A DNA stretch of 50,904 bases from Gemmatimonadota bacterium (GCA_013002885.1 JABDLS010000133.1:1-50904), one strand, 5' to 3'; positions 24,158-33,041 are shown, numbered from the stretch's first letter. The notes: generated from the sequence alone by a model not told the origin. A program made the numbers and translations.

Positions 24158-25026
24158 GCCGTCGCCGCGTCTTGGAGAACGAGTCCGAAGCCGCGCTCCG
24201 TCAGCTCCCGTGCGACGACGAGCCCCAAAGCCTCGGGCTCGTCCAGCGGGCCCGTGCGGTCCGAGCGCACGAGTCGCCCACCGCCGGGGCTCGCCGCACC
24301 GGCCCAGAGTCTGATCCACCGGCCAGACGGTTGGGCGAGGCAGCCGAGGGTGCCCTGATGGTCGATGCCCAGGGCCTCGAGAAGGGCCAGCTCGGCCCGA
24401 AGCGCAGTGCGGGTCGGCAGATGGTCCAGAGCCGTGGCTTCTGCGATGGGATGCCGGGCGACGAGGGCGAAGGCCCCCTGTCCGGGCTCCGGGAGCCAAG
24501 CCCTCGCATCCAGCGCCTCCACCACCTCGTCCACGAGGCCGGCCTGCCTTGCGTCCAGTGCGCTGGCGATGATGGCGTCCAGAGGCGACGTGCCGTCGTC
24601 ACCCCCACCGCCGCCTTCCAGAGCGCCACGGCCGTGTCCTGCCAGCACGACGGCTGTGACATCGGGCCGATGCGCCGCCAGCAAGGCGCGTCTCCGCTCG
24701 CCCGCCACACCCACCCGCGCCCCGACGGGAAGGTCGTGAAGCGGCACGGCGCGTCCCGCAAGCGTCACGAGAACGTCTCGCGGCTCCTGTCGAGGTAATA
24801 CGGCGACCGTCGCAAGGGACTCGGCGAGGCTCTCTCGCAGCGCCCCGATGCCGACCAGGGCGAGATCGACAGAGCCGTCACGGACGGCCAGGAGCGGGTC
24901 CTTGGAGTCGCCGGCCCCGGGCCCACTCCCCACGAACTCCACGTCCACGCCGGCACCGCCGAGCCTCGTGAGGACATCGGACGTGCGATGGGCGACGTCG
25001 GGGTGCGATGCCAGTCTGGCAGTCAT
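24154..25026 (-). CDS. Divergent hydroxymethylbilane synthase (HemC)-like protein lacking catalytic residues
   Basis: A 290-residue homologue of porphobilinogen deaminase. Matching landmarks are VRDGSVDLAL (47-56), LPRQEPRDVLV (77-87), GARVGVAGERRRALLAAHRPDV (102-123), DAIIASALDARQAGL (150-164) and EPGQGAFALVAR (180-191). Key residues of active enzymes are missing. The usual HSMKDVP (catalytic Asp) is GIGALRE, the SSLRR loop is AGERR, and the GGCQVP cysteine that holds the dipyrromethane cofactor is replaced by IDHQGTLGC (Cys229 displaced). The N-terminal RIATRxSPLA strand is also absent. It may be inactive or do another job. It overlaps the permease gene and rfaE2 by 4 bases each. Confidence 0.72.
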   Translation of the reverse strand: MTARLASHPDVAHRTSDVLTRLGGAGVDVEFVGSGPGAGDSKDPLLAVRDGSVDLALVGIGALRESLAESLATVAVLPRQEPRDVLVTLAGRAVPLHDLPVGARVGVAGERRRALLAAHRPDVTAVVLAGHGRGALEGGGGGDDGTSPLDAIIASALDARQAGLVDEVVEALDARAWLPEPGQGAFALVARHPIAEATALDHLPTRTALRAELALLEALGIDHQGTLGCLAQPSGRWIRLWAGAASPGGGRLVRSDRTGPLDEPEALGLVVARELTERGFGLVLQDAATA

Positions 25027-27119
25027 GACAAGCGGGCGACCATGGCTTCGATTCCCTCGGCGGTTCCGATCATCGTGAGGCGATCTCCGTTGGCAAGGAC
25101 CGTCTCACCGTTGGGAACAATGGGCCCTTCCGGCCGCTGCACCAGTGCCACCAGCGTATCCGGCGGGAAATCCAACTCTCGCACGGCCCGGCCTGCCCAG
25201 GGCACGGCCTCGTCATCGCTCCCAACCCGGAGCCTGAGGGTTCGTTCTTCGCGCATCAACGTGGCCCGTAGCGCATCGTTGTCGCGCGCCGACTGCCACC
25301 TTTCCCCGAAGTCGGGCTCGCCTGCTCGGGTGGCGAGGTGCCCCAGGAGGCGCAGGTGGAGGCCCGGATCATCGTCGGGGCTCACAAGGACGATGATGCC
25401 GTGGGCATCTTCAGGACTCTCGAACGCGCTCGAGGCCGGGTCGTCGCCAAAGCGCACCAGGATCGCGGCCGGACGCTCCAGACCTTGCTCCCTCCAGTGG
25501 AGCAGCGCCACGCCACCGGCCATGGGTACGAGCCCTTCTTTCCGCGCTCGGTCTATCCCCGCCGAAACACGGTCCACCGGGAGCGACGTAAGCCGTGAGA
25601 GGCGCGTGGCGACCTCGGCCGCGAGACCGTCGGGATCGCCGTGGTCGAATGACTCGATGACCGGTGCCCTCGCCATCAGCGCATCGTAGGGATCCTCGTC
25701 CCTCAATCCCTTCTCCTTGACGATCTCGCGCAACTCCTCGTCCAACCCCAGGTGCCGCTGCGCACCCAGCCGTGCGAAGGTGTGGAGGATGGCCCCTGCG
25801 CGCCGGACCCGGGAGCGGGCGTAGTAGAAGTACCACCCGATCGTGAGCCCTACGAGGCCGAAGGTGAAGAAGATCGCCAGCTGCCCCATCTCCGCGATGA
25901 GCCAGAGTGGCGCCAGAAAGCCGAAGACCTGCATGAACGGGTAGAGCGGTGAGCGGTAGCCCGGGTCATACCCTTCGATCTCGCTCTCCCGCATGATGAC
26001 GACGGCGAGGCTGAGCAGCGAGAAGAGGAGGAGCTGGAAGGCACTTGCGAGCTTGGCGATACCCTCGATGTCGAGGAGGAGAATGGCCGCCGTCATGAAG
26101 ACGGCTGTGCTCGCGATCCCAAGCGTCGGCGTGTGGAAGCGCCCGAGTTCTTCGAAGCGCTGGGAGACGATGCGGTCCCGGGCCATCGCCAGTGGATAGC
26201 GCGATGCCGACAAGATGCCGGCGTTACCGGTCGACGCGAAGGCGGCGATGGCGGCTACGACGATGAGCACGACCCCCGTCCCACTGGGCAGCCAGTCGAA
26301 GAACGCCGCGGCGGAGGTGGCCACCGGCGTGAGGTCGGCTCGCAGCTCCTCGGGTGGCAAAACGGCGACCATGATGAAGACGCCGACCGTGTACACCACG
26401 GTGGCCGTCCCCAGCGACAGAATCATGCCCAGGGGAATGTTGCGGTCCGGGTCGCGGATCTCCTCGGAGACGCTCGCGACCTTGGTGAGGCCGGCGTACG
26501 ACACGAAGACAAACCCCACGGTCGAGAAGAAGCCCGTGAGTCCGAAGGAGAAGAAGTCGTCGAATCGTCCCTCCATCGCACCCGTGGATTGCATGGAGGC
26601 GACTTCCGAGACGCCTTGGGCCAGGAAGAACGCCAACACCACGAGCAACGCGCCAACGAGCATTCTCTGCAGCCCGCTCGTCTCCTTGGCACCGACGACG
26701 TTGAGGAACGCGAACGCCACCGTGAGCCCGACGGCCAGGGGCTTGATCGGGACGTCTACGTAGAGGGCGAGGTAGGCCCCCATACCCACCAGGGCGAAGG
26801 CACTCTTGAACACGAGGGCCATCCATGTCCCGAGTCCTCCCACCGTCCCGACCAGAGGCCCCATGCTGCGGTCGAGGAAATAATACGCGCCTCCGGCCCG
26901 TGGCATGGCGGTGGCGAGCTCCGCCACGGCGAACATGGCGGGCAAAATGAAGATGGCCGCGACGAGATATGCCAACGACACGGAAGGCCCTGTCTGCGCC
27001 GCGGCGAGTCCCGGCAGGAGGAAGAAGCCCGAGCTGAACATGGCTCCGGTGCTGATTGCGTAGACGTCCACGAGCCCGAGCTCCTTACGAAGACGGCTCG
27101 GTCCAGGATCGGCAGGCAT
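25023..27119 (-). CDS. APC-superfamily permease fused to EIIA-like and RCK_C-like domains
   Basis: A 698-residue fusion. Residues 12-435 are an amino-acid/polyamine permease (about 12 transmembrane segments) with the first-helix motif GAMFSSGFFLLPG and the characteristic EEIRDPDRNIPLGM (219-232). Residues about 478-605 resemble a fructose-type PTS EIIA domain, ending in PDDDPGLHLRLLGHLA; His541 in GGVALLHWRE sits where the phosphorylated His lies in EIIA. Residues about 627-698 look like RCK_C/TrkA_C (LRVGSDDEAVPWAGRAVRELDFPPDTLVALVQR, then NGDRLTMIG), a ligand-sensing domain of potassium channels. The permease could therefore be gated by a ligand or phosphorylation. It lies 78 bases after the Mrp operon on the same strand; substrate unknown. 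Confidence 0.88.
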   Translation of the reverse strand: MPADPGPSRLRKELGLVDVYAISTGAMFSSGFFLLPGLAAAQTGPSVSLAYLVAAIFILPAMFAVAELATAMPRAGGAYYFLDRSMGPLVGTVGGLGTWMALVFKSAFALVGMGAYLALYVDVPIKPLAVGLTVAFAFLNVVGAKETSGLQRMLVGALLVVLAFFLAQGVSEVASMQSTGAMEGRFDDFFSFGLTGFFSTVGFVFVSYAGLTKVASVSEEIRDPDRNIPLGMILSLGTATVVYTVGVFIMVAVLPPEELRADLTPVATSAAAFFDWLPSGTGVVLIVVAAIAAFASTGNAGILSASRYPLAMARDRIVSQRFEELGRFHTPTLGIASTAVFMTAAILLLDIEGIAKLASAFQLLLFSLLSLAVVIMRESEIEGYDPGYRSPLYPFMQVFGFLAPLWLIAEMGQLAIFFTFGLVGLTIGWYFYYARSRVRRAGAILHTFARLGAQRHLGLDEELREIVKEKGLRDEDPYDALMARAPVIESFDHGDPDGLAAEVATRLSRLTSLPVDRVSAGIDRARKEGLVPMAGGVALLHWREQGLERPAAILVRFGDDPASSAFESPEDAHGIIVLVSPDDDPGLHLRLLGHLATRAGEPDFGERWQSARDNDALRATLMREERTLRLRVGSDDEAVPWAGRAVRELDFPPDTLVALVQRPEGPIVPNGETVLANGDRLTMIGTAEGIEAMVARLS

Positions 27120-27197
27120 GTGTACACACTCGACAGAGGGGTGGATACGCGCTCTTACACCCGAACAGCAGCCAAACGTGCCGCCGGCCAGGAGAGC

Positions 27198-28988
27198 TTA
27201 GAGCCCGAACTCCCAGAGGTAGAACAGCAGGTAAGCCGCCAAGAGTATCGCCACCCAAAGGACCATGCTTCCCGACGGCCAGGAGCGCGCCAGCGGGCCC
27301 ATCTGCCCGTGCGAGCGATCGGCGGCCCCGAGGACGGAACCCACCACGCCCATCACGGAAGCGCGTACGGCGGCGTCCACTCGCGCCACAGCGCCACCGA
27401 CGGTGCGCACCAGCCAGGGACCGAGCCTGCGGTACAGGACCTCGGCATCGATGTGGACGGCCCTCTTCTCGTCGGGATAGATCCCCGACTTCACAAGGGT
27501 GATGAAGCCCAGGGCGCCGAAGACGAGTAGTTGCATCTGGGTAACGACGTGGTACGTGTCGTACGGATGGTAGTCCATCTCGAAGGGCAGCAGCGCGTAC
27601 AGTTGGCCGGGGAAGACCCCGATGAGCACGCAGAGCACGGCCCCGATGCTCATCGCCACGAGCATGTTCTTTGGCGGCTCCTTCGTTCGGATCCCCGAGT
27701 CGTGGGCGAAGAAGGCGAAGTACGGAATCTTGATGCCCGCGTGCTCGAGCACGCCCGCCGACGCAAAGAGCATGAAGAGCCAGACGATGTAGTGATGCTC
27801 GTCGACGGCGGCCACCATGATCATCGACTTCGTGACGAAGGCGCTGAAGAGGGGGAAGGCCGAGATCGCGGCAGCCCCGAAGATGCAAAGCGTCGCCGTA
27901 ATGGGCATGGTCTTGTAGAGACCGCCCAGATCGGTGCCCTTCGTGCGTCCCGTCATGGTCATGACGGCGCCCATGGACATGAAGAGGAGGCCCTTGAAGA
28001 TGACGTCGGCGAAGGCGTGGGCGACGGCCCCGTTCACGGCCATGGCGGTACCGATGCCGATGCCCGCAACCATGAAGCCGATCTGGTTGATCATGGAATA
28101 CCCCAAGACCCGCCGCAGATCGTTCTCCAGCACCGCGTAGAAGATGGGGAAGAACGTCATCGCCGTGCCGATGTAGATCAGAGGATCGGCGCCGGCGAAG
28201 CTCCTCGCCAGAGCATATACGGCGACCTTCGTCGTGAACGCACTGAGGAATACCGTACCGGTGGGCGTGCTCTCCGGATACGCCTCGGTGATCCAGTTGT
28301 GGACCAGCGGAAAGCCGGCCTTGATACCGAACGATAGGAGCAGGATCCACCCAGCGGCCCCCTGGAGGGGGACAGCACCGAACTCGATGGAGCCGGTGCG
28401 ATGGGCGATCATCAGAGCCGCCGACAGCAGCAGAACGCCCGATACCACGTGGATGATGAGGTACCGGAAACCGGTGGCGTACGAACGCTCCGAGTCCCGG
28501 GCCCAGATCAGGAAGACCGACGTGATGGCCAGCAGCTCCCAGAAAACGAAGAGCGTGATGAAATCGCCGGCGAAGACTGCGCCGAGGGCACTCCCCGCGT
28601 AGAGCATGGCGGCGACATGCTGCAGTGTCGCCGTGCCGTTGCCGACGACGTCGTCCTCGCCCACGTCCTCCGCCACCGATCCGTCCGGCGCCCCGTCGCC
28701 CAGGTGCAGGGCGTATACGAAGCCGAGGAAGGCCGCGATGTGGAAGAGGTAGCCGAAGAGCAGGCTCAGCTTGTCCGCCCGGAAGGGCGTCAGCGTGTAG
28801 CCGATGAGCTCGAGCTGGTACAGGAGTTGGGGGCCCGACGCCGCAACGTCCTGCCCCGCGCCCATCCACAAGGAGCCGAGGCCGACAAGTGGTACGCCGA
28901 GGACGACGGCTTTCCGGACGGCGCCCTTGGTGAGGGCCACGACCAACGCGCCAACGAAAAACAGGACGAAGGGAGGCAGACTAGTCAT
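27198..28988 (-). CDS. Mrp/Mnh antiporter pump subunit, D-like (third copy)
   Basis: A 596-residue NuoL/M/N-type membrane protein (about 14-16 transmembrane segments). The conserved Glu151 (FVFWELL) and Lys223 (GIKAGFP) of proton-pumping subunits are present. FTTKVAVYALARSF and NQIGFMVAGIGIG match the antiporter family. It is longer than the other two copies because of a loop near 98-118 (GDGAPDGSVAEDVGEDD) and a C-terminal extension (about 500-596) ending in a hydrophobic helix. It starts inside the last bases of the small 109-residue gene (8-base overlap). Likely pumps protons as part of the Mrp complex or as a separate module. Confidence 0.92.
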   Translation of the reverse strand: MTSLPPFVLFFVGALVVALTKGAVRKAVVLGVPLVGLGSLWMGAGQDVAASGPQLLYQLELIGYTLTPFRADKLSLLFGYLFHIAAFLGFVYALHLGDGAPDGSVAEDVGEDDVVGNGTATLQHVAAMLYAGSALGAVFAGDFITLFVFWELLAITSVFLIWARDSERSYATGFRYLIIHVVSGVLLLSAALMIAHRTGSIEFGAVPLQGAAGWILLLSFGIKAGFPLVHNWITEAYPESTPTGTVFLSAFTTKVAVYALARSFAGADPLIYIGTAMTFFPIFYAVLENDLRRVLGYSMINQIGFMVAGIGIGTAMAVNGAVAHAFADVIFKGLLFMSMGAVMTMTGRTKGTDLGGLYKTMPITATLCIFGAAAISAFPLFSAFVTKSMIMVAAVDEHHYIVWLFMLFASAGVLEHAGIKIPYFAFFAHDSGIRTKEPPKNMLVAMSIGAVLCVLIGVFPGQLYALLPFEMDYHPYDTYHVVTQMQLLVFGALGFITLVKSGIYPDEKRAVHIDAEVLYRRLGPWLVRTVGGAVARVDAAVRASVMGVVGSVLGAADRSHGQMGPLARSWPSGSMVLWVAILLAAYLLFYLWEFGL

Positions 28989-29310
28989 GGCCGCCCTCCT
29001 CGTCGCCGCGGTACGCTCCCCCGCCCTCGTAATAGTCCTCGGAGCGGATGAGCAACGTCCTCATAGGACGCGCCACCAGCACCAGGAACCAGAACGATAT
29101 GAAGCCATACACCGGGTAGACGAAGAACCGCATCCGCTCCTCGAGGGGGTGCGGATGGGCGTTCTCGGCCCCCAGCAGCAGGAACTCGGCGAGGAAGAGG
29201 ACGCCGCAGAGCACGTAGAAGACCTGGAGGAGCCTCTTCACCGTGTCCGGTCGGTCCATCCAACCTTCGGGCGGCTTCACTTCGTGGTGTCCGTCTTGTC
29301 CGTGACTCAT
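28981..29310 (-). CDS. Small membrane protein inside the Mrp operon, unknown family
   Basis: A 109-residue protein with a polar His/Gly-rich start (MSHGQDGHHE), two hydrophobic segments (about 29-48 and 62-82) separated by GAENAHPHPLEERMRFF, and an acidic C-terminus ending in GGHD. It overlaps the D' gene by 4 bases (ATGA) and the D'' gene by 8 bases, so it is translated as part of the operon. It is not one of the canonical Mrp A-G subunits; the small size and two helices recall MrpF/G, but those genes are present elsewhere in the operon. Confidence 0.82.
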   Translation of the reverse strand: MSHGQDGHHEVKPPEGWMDRPDTVKRLLQVFYVLCGVLFLAEFLLLGAENAHPHPLEERMRFFVYPVYGFISFWFLVLVARPMRTLLIRSEDYYEGGGAYRGDEEGGHD

Positions 29311-30779
29311 CCGGCACCTCCCACGACCATGGTCATGAGCTCACGCCACACCTCCGGCCAGATGAAGAGCCCGAGGGTCGCGGCGGCGGTGATACAGATG
29401 GCGATGAGAGAAGGCGTGGGCGCCTCGTGGATGCCCTCGGAACGATGGGCATCCTCCGGCGGCGCGAAGAAGAACGCCTTCACGGGGACTTCGAGGAGGT
29501 AGTACAGGCCCAGGAGGGTGCTGAGCATGAGCACGGCCAGAAGCCCGTATTGCTCGGCCTCCAGCGTCCCCATGGCCAGGAACCACTTGCTCCACGCACC
29601 TCCCGCGGGCGGAAGGCCGATGATGCTCAATGAGCCTACGAAGAAGGCTCCGAACGTAATGGGCATGGTGCGACCGAGCCCGTGCATGCGGCTGATCTTC
29701 TTCTCGTGCGCGGCCACCATGATGGCGCCGGCGGCGAAGAAGAGGGTGATCTTGCCGAAGGCGTGCATGGCGATGTGCATGCCCCCGCCGATGATCCCCA
29801 ACTCGTTGGCCAGAAGCGCCCCTAGAACGATGTAGGAGAGCTGGCTGATGGTCGAGTACGCGAGACGGGCCTTCAGGTTGTCCTTCTTGAAGGCCACCAG
29901 GGACGCCAGGATGATGGTCGCACCCGCCGCCCATGCCAGCCACGACGTCGTGGTAAGCGTCGCCAGCAGATCGATGCCGAAAACGTACACGGCGATCTTG
30001 AGGACCGTGAAAACGCCCGCCTTCACCACCGCCACGGCGTGGAGAAGCGCGGATACGGGCGTCGGCGCCACCATTGCGGCCGGAAGCCAGCGGTGGAAGG
30101 GCATGACCGCCGCCTTGCCCACGCCGTAGACGTAGAGGACCAGAATCGCGCTCAGGACGCCGGTGGACGCGGTCCCGGCGAGAATGCCCCCGGTGCGGAA
30201 GTCCACGGTGCCGGCAAGAACCCATGTCCAGATGATGGCGACGAGTTGGAGGCCCACCGACGTGGTGAGCAGGATCCCCAGATAGACCCGCCCCGACTTC
30301 TTCGCCTCCTCCGTCTGATGGTGCGTCACCAAAGGCACCGTGCAGAAGGTGAGGAATTCGTAGAAGACGAAAAGCGTGAACAGGTTGGCGCTGAATGCCA
30401 CGCCCAGTGCGCCGGCGATGGCGATGGCGAAGAAGAAGAAGAAGCGGGTCTGGTTCTCTTCGTGATGCCCCCGCATGTACCCGATGGCGTAGAGCGACGT
30501 CACGGGCCAGAGGAAGGACGCCACCAGGGCGAAGACCATGCCCAGGGGCTCGAGCTCGAATGCGAGTTGAACGCCGGGAACCACCTCGAGCATGTCCAGG
30601 CGGGGACGCTCCCCTTCCTGCACGCGGTGCAGCAGACCAAGAACGTGCCAGAAGGTGAGTGCCCCGAAGATGAGCGTGGACGCCTCGCGTACGTTCGGCG
30701 ACTTCCGCAGCAGCAGCACGCCGCCAGCGGCGGCCACGGGCAGAAGCGCCGTCACGAGCAGGAGCATGCCGCCGCTCAT
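29307..30779 (-). CDS. Mrp/Mnh antiporter pump subunit, D-like (second copy)
   Basis: A 490-residue NuoM/MrpD-type membrane protein. Glu141 (FVFYEFLTF) and Lys222 (GVGKAAVMPFHRWLPAAM) occupy the proton-path positions, and HAVAVVKAGVF follows with the next conserved lysine. The stretch AYSTISQLSYIVLGA is the usual discontinuous-helix region. It overlaps the mrpD stop by 4 bases at its start and the small membrane protein gene at its end. It may replace the N-terminal pump half of MrpA, which is missing as a single large protein here. Confidence 0.92.
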   Translation of the reverse strand: MSGGMLLLVTALLPVAAAGGVLLLRKSPNVREASTLIFGALTFWHVLGLLHRVQEGERPRLDMLEVVPGVQLAFELEPLGMVFALVASFLWPVTSLYAIGYMRGHHEENQTRFFFFFAIAIAGALGVAFSANLFTLFVFYEFLTFCTVPLVTHHQTEEAKKSGRVYLGILLTTSVGLQLVAIIWTWVLAGTVDFRTGGILAGTASTGVLSAILVLYVYGVGKAAVMPFHRWLPAAMVAPTPVSALLHAVAVVKAGVFTVLKIAVYVFGIDLLATLTTTSWLAWAAGATIILASLVAFKKDNLKARLAYSTISQLSYIVLGALLANELGIIGGGMHIAMHAFGKITLFFAAGAIMVAAHEKKISRMHGLGRTMPITFGAFFVGSLSIIGLPPAGGAWSKWFLAMGTLEAEQYGLLAVLMLSTLLGLYYLLEVPVKAFFFAPPEDAHRSEGIHEAPTPSLIAICITAAATLGLFIWPEVWRELMTMVVGGAG

Positions 30780-32251
30780 GAGCCGCCCCTCAACAGGAGC
30801 TCGGCGGCGTCCGTGGCCACCTGAGCCGTCGTGCTGGCGTCGATACCGAACCAGAAGCTGGCGATGACCAGGACCCAGGTGGGAATGAGGAGCGAGAGGG
30901 GCGCCTCACGGATCTCGACATCGGAATCCGCCTCCTGGAAGTACGCCACCTCGACGACCTTCCAGATGTAGACCAGCGCCATGAGCGAGCCGATCATCAC
31001 GAGGCCCGCGACGAGCCAATTGCCTTGCTCCAACGCCGCTTGCACCAGGTACCACTTGCTGATGAAGCCCACCGTGAGCGGCACACCGATGAGGCTGAGG
31101 CCACCTCCCACGAAGGCCGCCATCGTCCAAGGCATCTTCTTGCCCAGGCCTGCCATCTTGCTGAGCTGGACCGAGCCCACCCGGTACATGACGCAGCCCA
31201 TGGCCATGAAGAGGGCACCCTTCATGAGGGCATGGTTGAAGATGTGCAGGAGGCCAGCAGTGACACCGAGAACGGATCCGAAGCTGATGCCGAGCACCAT
31301 GTAGCCGATCTGCGCCACCGACGAGAAGGCCAGCAGGCGCTTCACGTTGATCTCGTAGATCGCCACCAGCGACATGGCCAGGATTGCCACCAGCGACAGG
31401 GGCATCAGCACCATGTTCAGCCGCATCTGCCCGAAGGCGAAGGCGAAGCCGAAGATGGTGAAGAAGAAGCGAAGGAGGAGGTAGACCGAGACCTTGGTGG
31501 CAGTCGATGCCATGAACGCCGTCACCGCCGACGGCGCGTACGTGTAGGCGTTGGGCAGCCACAAGTGCAGCGGGAAGAGCGCCAGCTTCAGCGTGATCCC
31601 CACCGTGAGGAAGGTGAAGGCCACCGGAATGGTCCGGTTGTCCATCACCGCCGGAAGCCGCTCGGCAAGGTCGGCCATGTTGAGCGTTCCCGTCATGACA
31701 TACATGAAACCGATGCCGATGACGATGAACGTGGCGCCCACCGAGCCCATGATGAGGTACTGGAAGGTGGCGGTGAGCGCCCGACGGTCTTGACCCAGGG
31801 CGATCATCGAGTACGCCGACAGCGACGAGATCTCAAGGAAGACGAAGACGTTGAAGACATCTCCGGTCACCGTAATCCCCAGGAGGCCGGACAGCATGAG
31901 CAGGAACGCCGTGTAGAACAGCGGAATCCGGTCTTCGGTGATCTCCTTCTTCACCGACGTCCACGCGTACGGGATCACCACGGCGCCGATGGTGGCCACG
32001 GTGACGGCGACGAAGGCGTTGACCAGGTCCAGCCGAAGCTCGATGCCATACGGGGGCGCCCACCCCCCCAAGGCGTAGCTGATGACCCCTTCCGAGCGGA
32101 CGCGCGTCAGGAGGGCCAACGATGCATACAGCGCCCACCAGCAGCCCGCGAAGGCCGCAGCAAAGGCGGCTCGGGGCCGATTACTGAGCGCCGCCACAGG
32201 CGCCAAGATCAGCGGCACGACGACGAGAAGCGCCGGAAGGTGCTCGCTCAC
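30776..32251 (-). CDS. mrpD: Mrp/Mnh antiporter subunit D
   Basis: A 491-residue subunit starting with GTG at 32251, which overlaps the mrpC stop (GTGA). Glu140 (FVFLEISSLSAY) and Lys222 (TLKLALFPLHLWLPNAY) match, within three residues, the essential Glu137 and Lys219 of the well-studied Bacillus MrpD. Other family stretches are ATFQYLIMGSVGATF, MASTATKVSVYLLLRF and VAQIGYMVLGISFG. It directly follows mrpC, as in classical operons, so this copy is the best candidate for true MrpD. The longer open frame upstream of 32251 overlaps mrpC and is not used. Confidence 0.95.
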   Translation of the reverse strand: MSEHLPALLVVVPLILAPVAALSNRPRAAFAAAFAGCWWALYASLALLTRVRSEGVISYALGGWAPPYGIELRLDLVNAFVAVTVATIGAVVIPYAWTSVKKEITEDRIPLFYTAFLLMLSGLLGITVTGDVFNVFVFLEISSLSAYSMIALGQDRRALTATFQYLIMGSVGATFIVIGIGFMYVMTGTLNMADLAERLPAVMDNRTIPVAFTFLTVGITLKLALFPLHLWLPNAYTYAPSAVTAFMASTATKVSVYLLLRFFFTIFGFAFAFGQMRLNMVLMPLSLVAILAMSLVAIYEINVKRLLAFSSVAQIGYMVLGISFGSVLGVTAGLLHIFNHALMKGALFMAMGCVMYRVGSVQLSKMAGLGKKMPWTMAAFVGGGLSLIGVPLTVGFISKWYLVQAALEQGNWLVAGLVMIGSLMALVYIWKVVEVAYFQEADSDVEIREAPLSLLIPTWVLVIASFWFGIDASTTAQVATDAAELLLRGGS

Positions 32252-32622
32252 AGCGACGGACTCTCGATCTCGTCTTCTTCGATGGTACCGAACGCTTCCT
32301 TGATCCTGACCACGAGGCTGAGCCCGAGGCTCAGCGTCGCCACACCGACCACGATGGCCGTGAGCATGAGGACGTGCGGTAGCGGATTCGAATAAAGCAC
32401 CTGGCCGGCGGCGTCCCCGGCATGATCCCCGGCGTCCATGAGGATGGGGGCCGTGCCGCCCGACACCTTCGCGAAAGAGACGTACATGAGGATCACGGAC
32501 GTCTGGAAGATGTTCAGCCCGATGAGCTTCTTCACCAGATTGCCCCGGGCGATGAGGGTATAGAAGCCCACCATCATGAGGACGATGACCGCCCAGTAGT
32601 TGAAGAGGCCAAGGGCAATCAC
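32248..32622 (-). CDS. mrpC: Mrp/Mnh antiporter subunit C (NuoK-like)
   Basis: A 124-residue NuoK-like subunit with three transmembrane segments. Family landmarks are VGFYTLIARGNLVKKLIGLNIFQTSVILMYVSF and NPLPHVLMLTAIVVGVATLSLGLSL. The C-terminus is an acidic tail. GTG at 32622 overlaps the mrpB stop by 4 bases. Confidence 0.95.
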   Translation of the reverse strand: MIALGLFNYWAVIVLMMVGFYTLIARGNLVKKLIGLNIFQTSVILMYVSFAKVSGGTAPILMDAGDHAGDAAGQVLYSNPLPHVLMLTAIVVGVATLSLGLSLVVRIKEAFGTIEEDEIESPSL

Positions 32623-33041
32623 GAGTCGACCCTCCTACGCCCGGCAAAGGCGTAGAACAGGGCGACCATGACCCCGAAGACGGTGGTCACCACCCCAAGC
32701 TCCACACCGATGATGCCGTAGTGCTGGCCGGTGTAGGAGTAGGCCAGGACGCTGTAGTCCATGAACTGGCCTCCGAGGATGATCCCGAGGAAGCCGACAC
32801 CCAGGTAGATGACCACGCCCATGGCGGCGCAGATGTATGCCGCTTTGGGCGGCAGCACCTGAATCGCGTTCCCCAATCCGAAGATGAGGGCGTAAAGAAC
32901 GAAGGCGGCGGCGAAGATGACACCGGCCTGGAAGCCGCCCCCCGGCCCGTAGTCGCCATGGAAGTGAACGTAGAGGCCGAAGATCATGATGAACGGGATG
33001 AGGATCTTGGCCCCCACCCTGAGGATCACACGGTCATCCAC
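32619..33041 (-). CDS. mrpB: Mrp/Mnh antiporter subunit B (MnhB domain)
   Basis: A 140-residue MnhB-domain protein: ILIPFIMIFGLYVHFHGDYGPGGGFQAGVI is diagnostic. It has four membrane segments. The start is GTG at 33041, supported by a strong AAGGAGG ribosome-binding site about 8 bases upstream that lies inside the preceding gene, and by an 8-base overlap with it. Part of the membrane arm of the antiporter. Confidence 0.94.
   Translation of the reverse strand: MDDRVILRVGAKILIPFIMIFGLYVHFHGDYGPGGGFQAGVIFAAAFVLYALIFGLGNAIQVLPPKAAYICAAMGVVIYLGVGFLGIILGGQFMDYSVLAYSYTGQHYGIIGVELGVVTTVFGVMVALFYAFAGRRRVDS

Noticed and set aside
27119-27128. Palindrome TGTGTACACA at the permease start codon
   Set aside because: A perfect 10-base palindrome, but a single copy with no partner site or known regulator; too short to claim an operator.
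26133-27530. 465-residue plus-strand frame across the permease and Mrp genes
   Set aside because: It is extremely rich in Glu, His, Arg and Gly, and overlaps two well-supported membrane-protein genes on the other strand.
31025-32395. 456-residue plus-strand frame opposite mrpD
   Set aside because: Its His/Arg/Glu/Gly composition mirrors the antisense of hydrophobic codons; there is no domain, and mrpC and mrpD are clear on the other strand.
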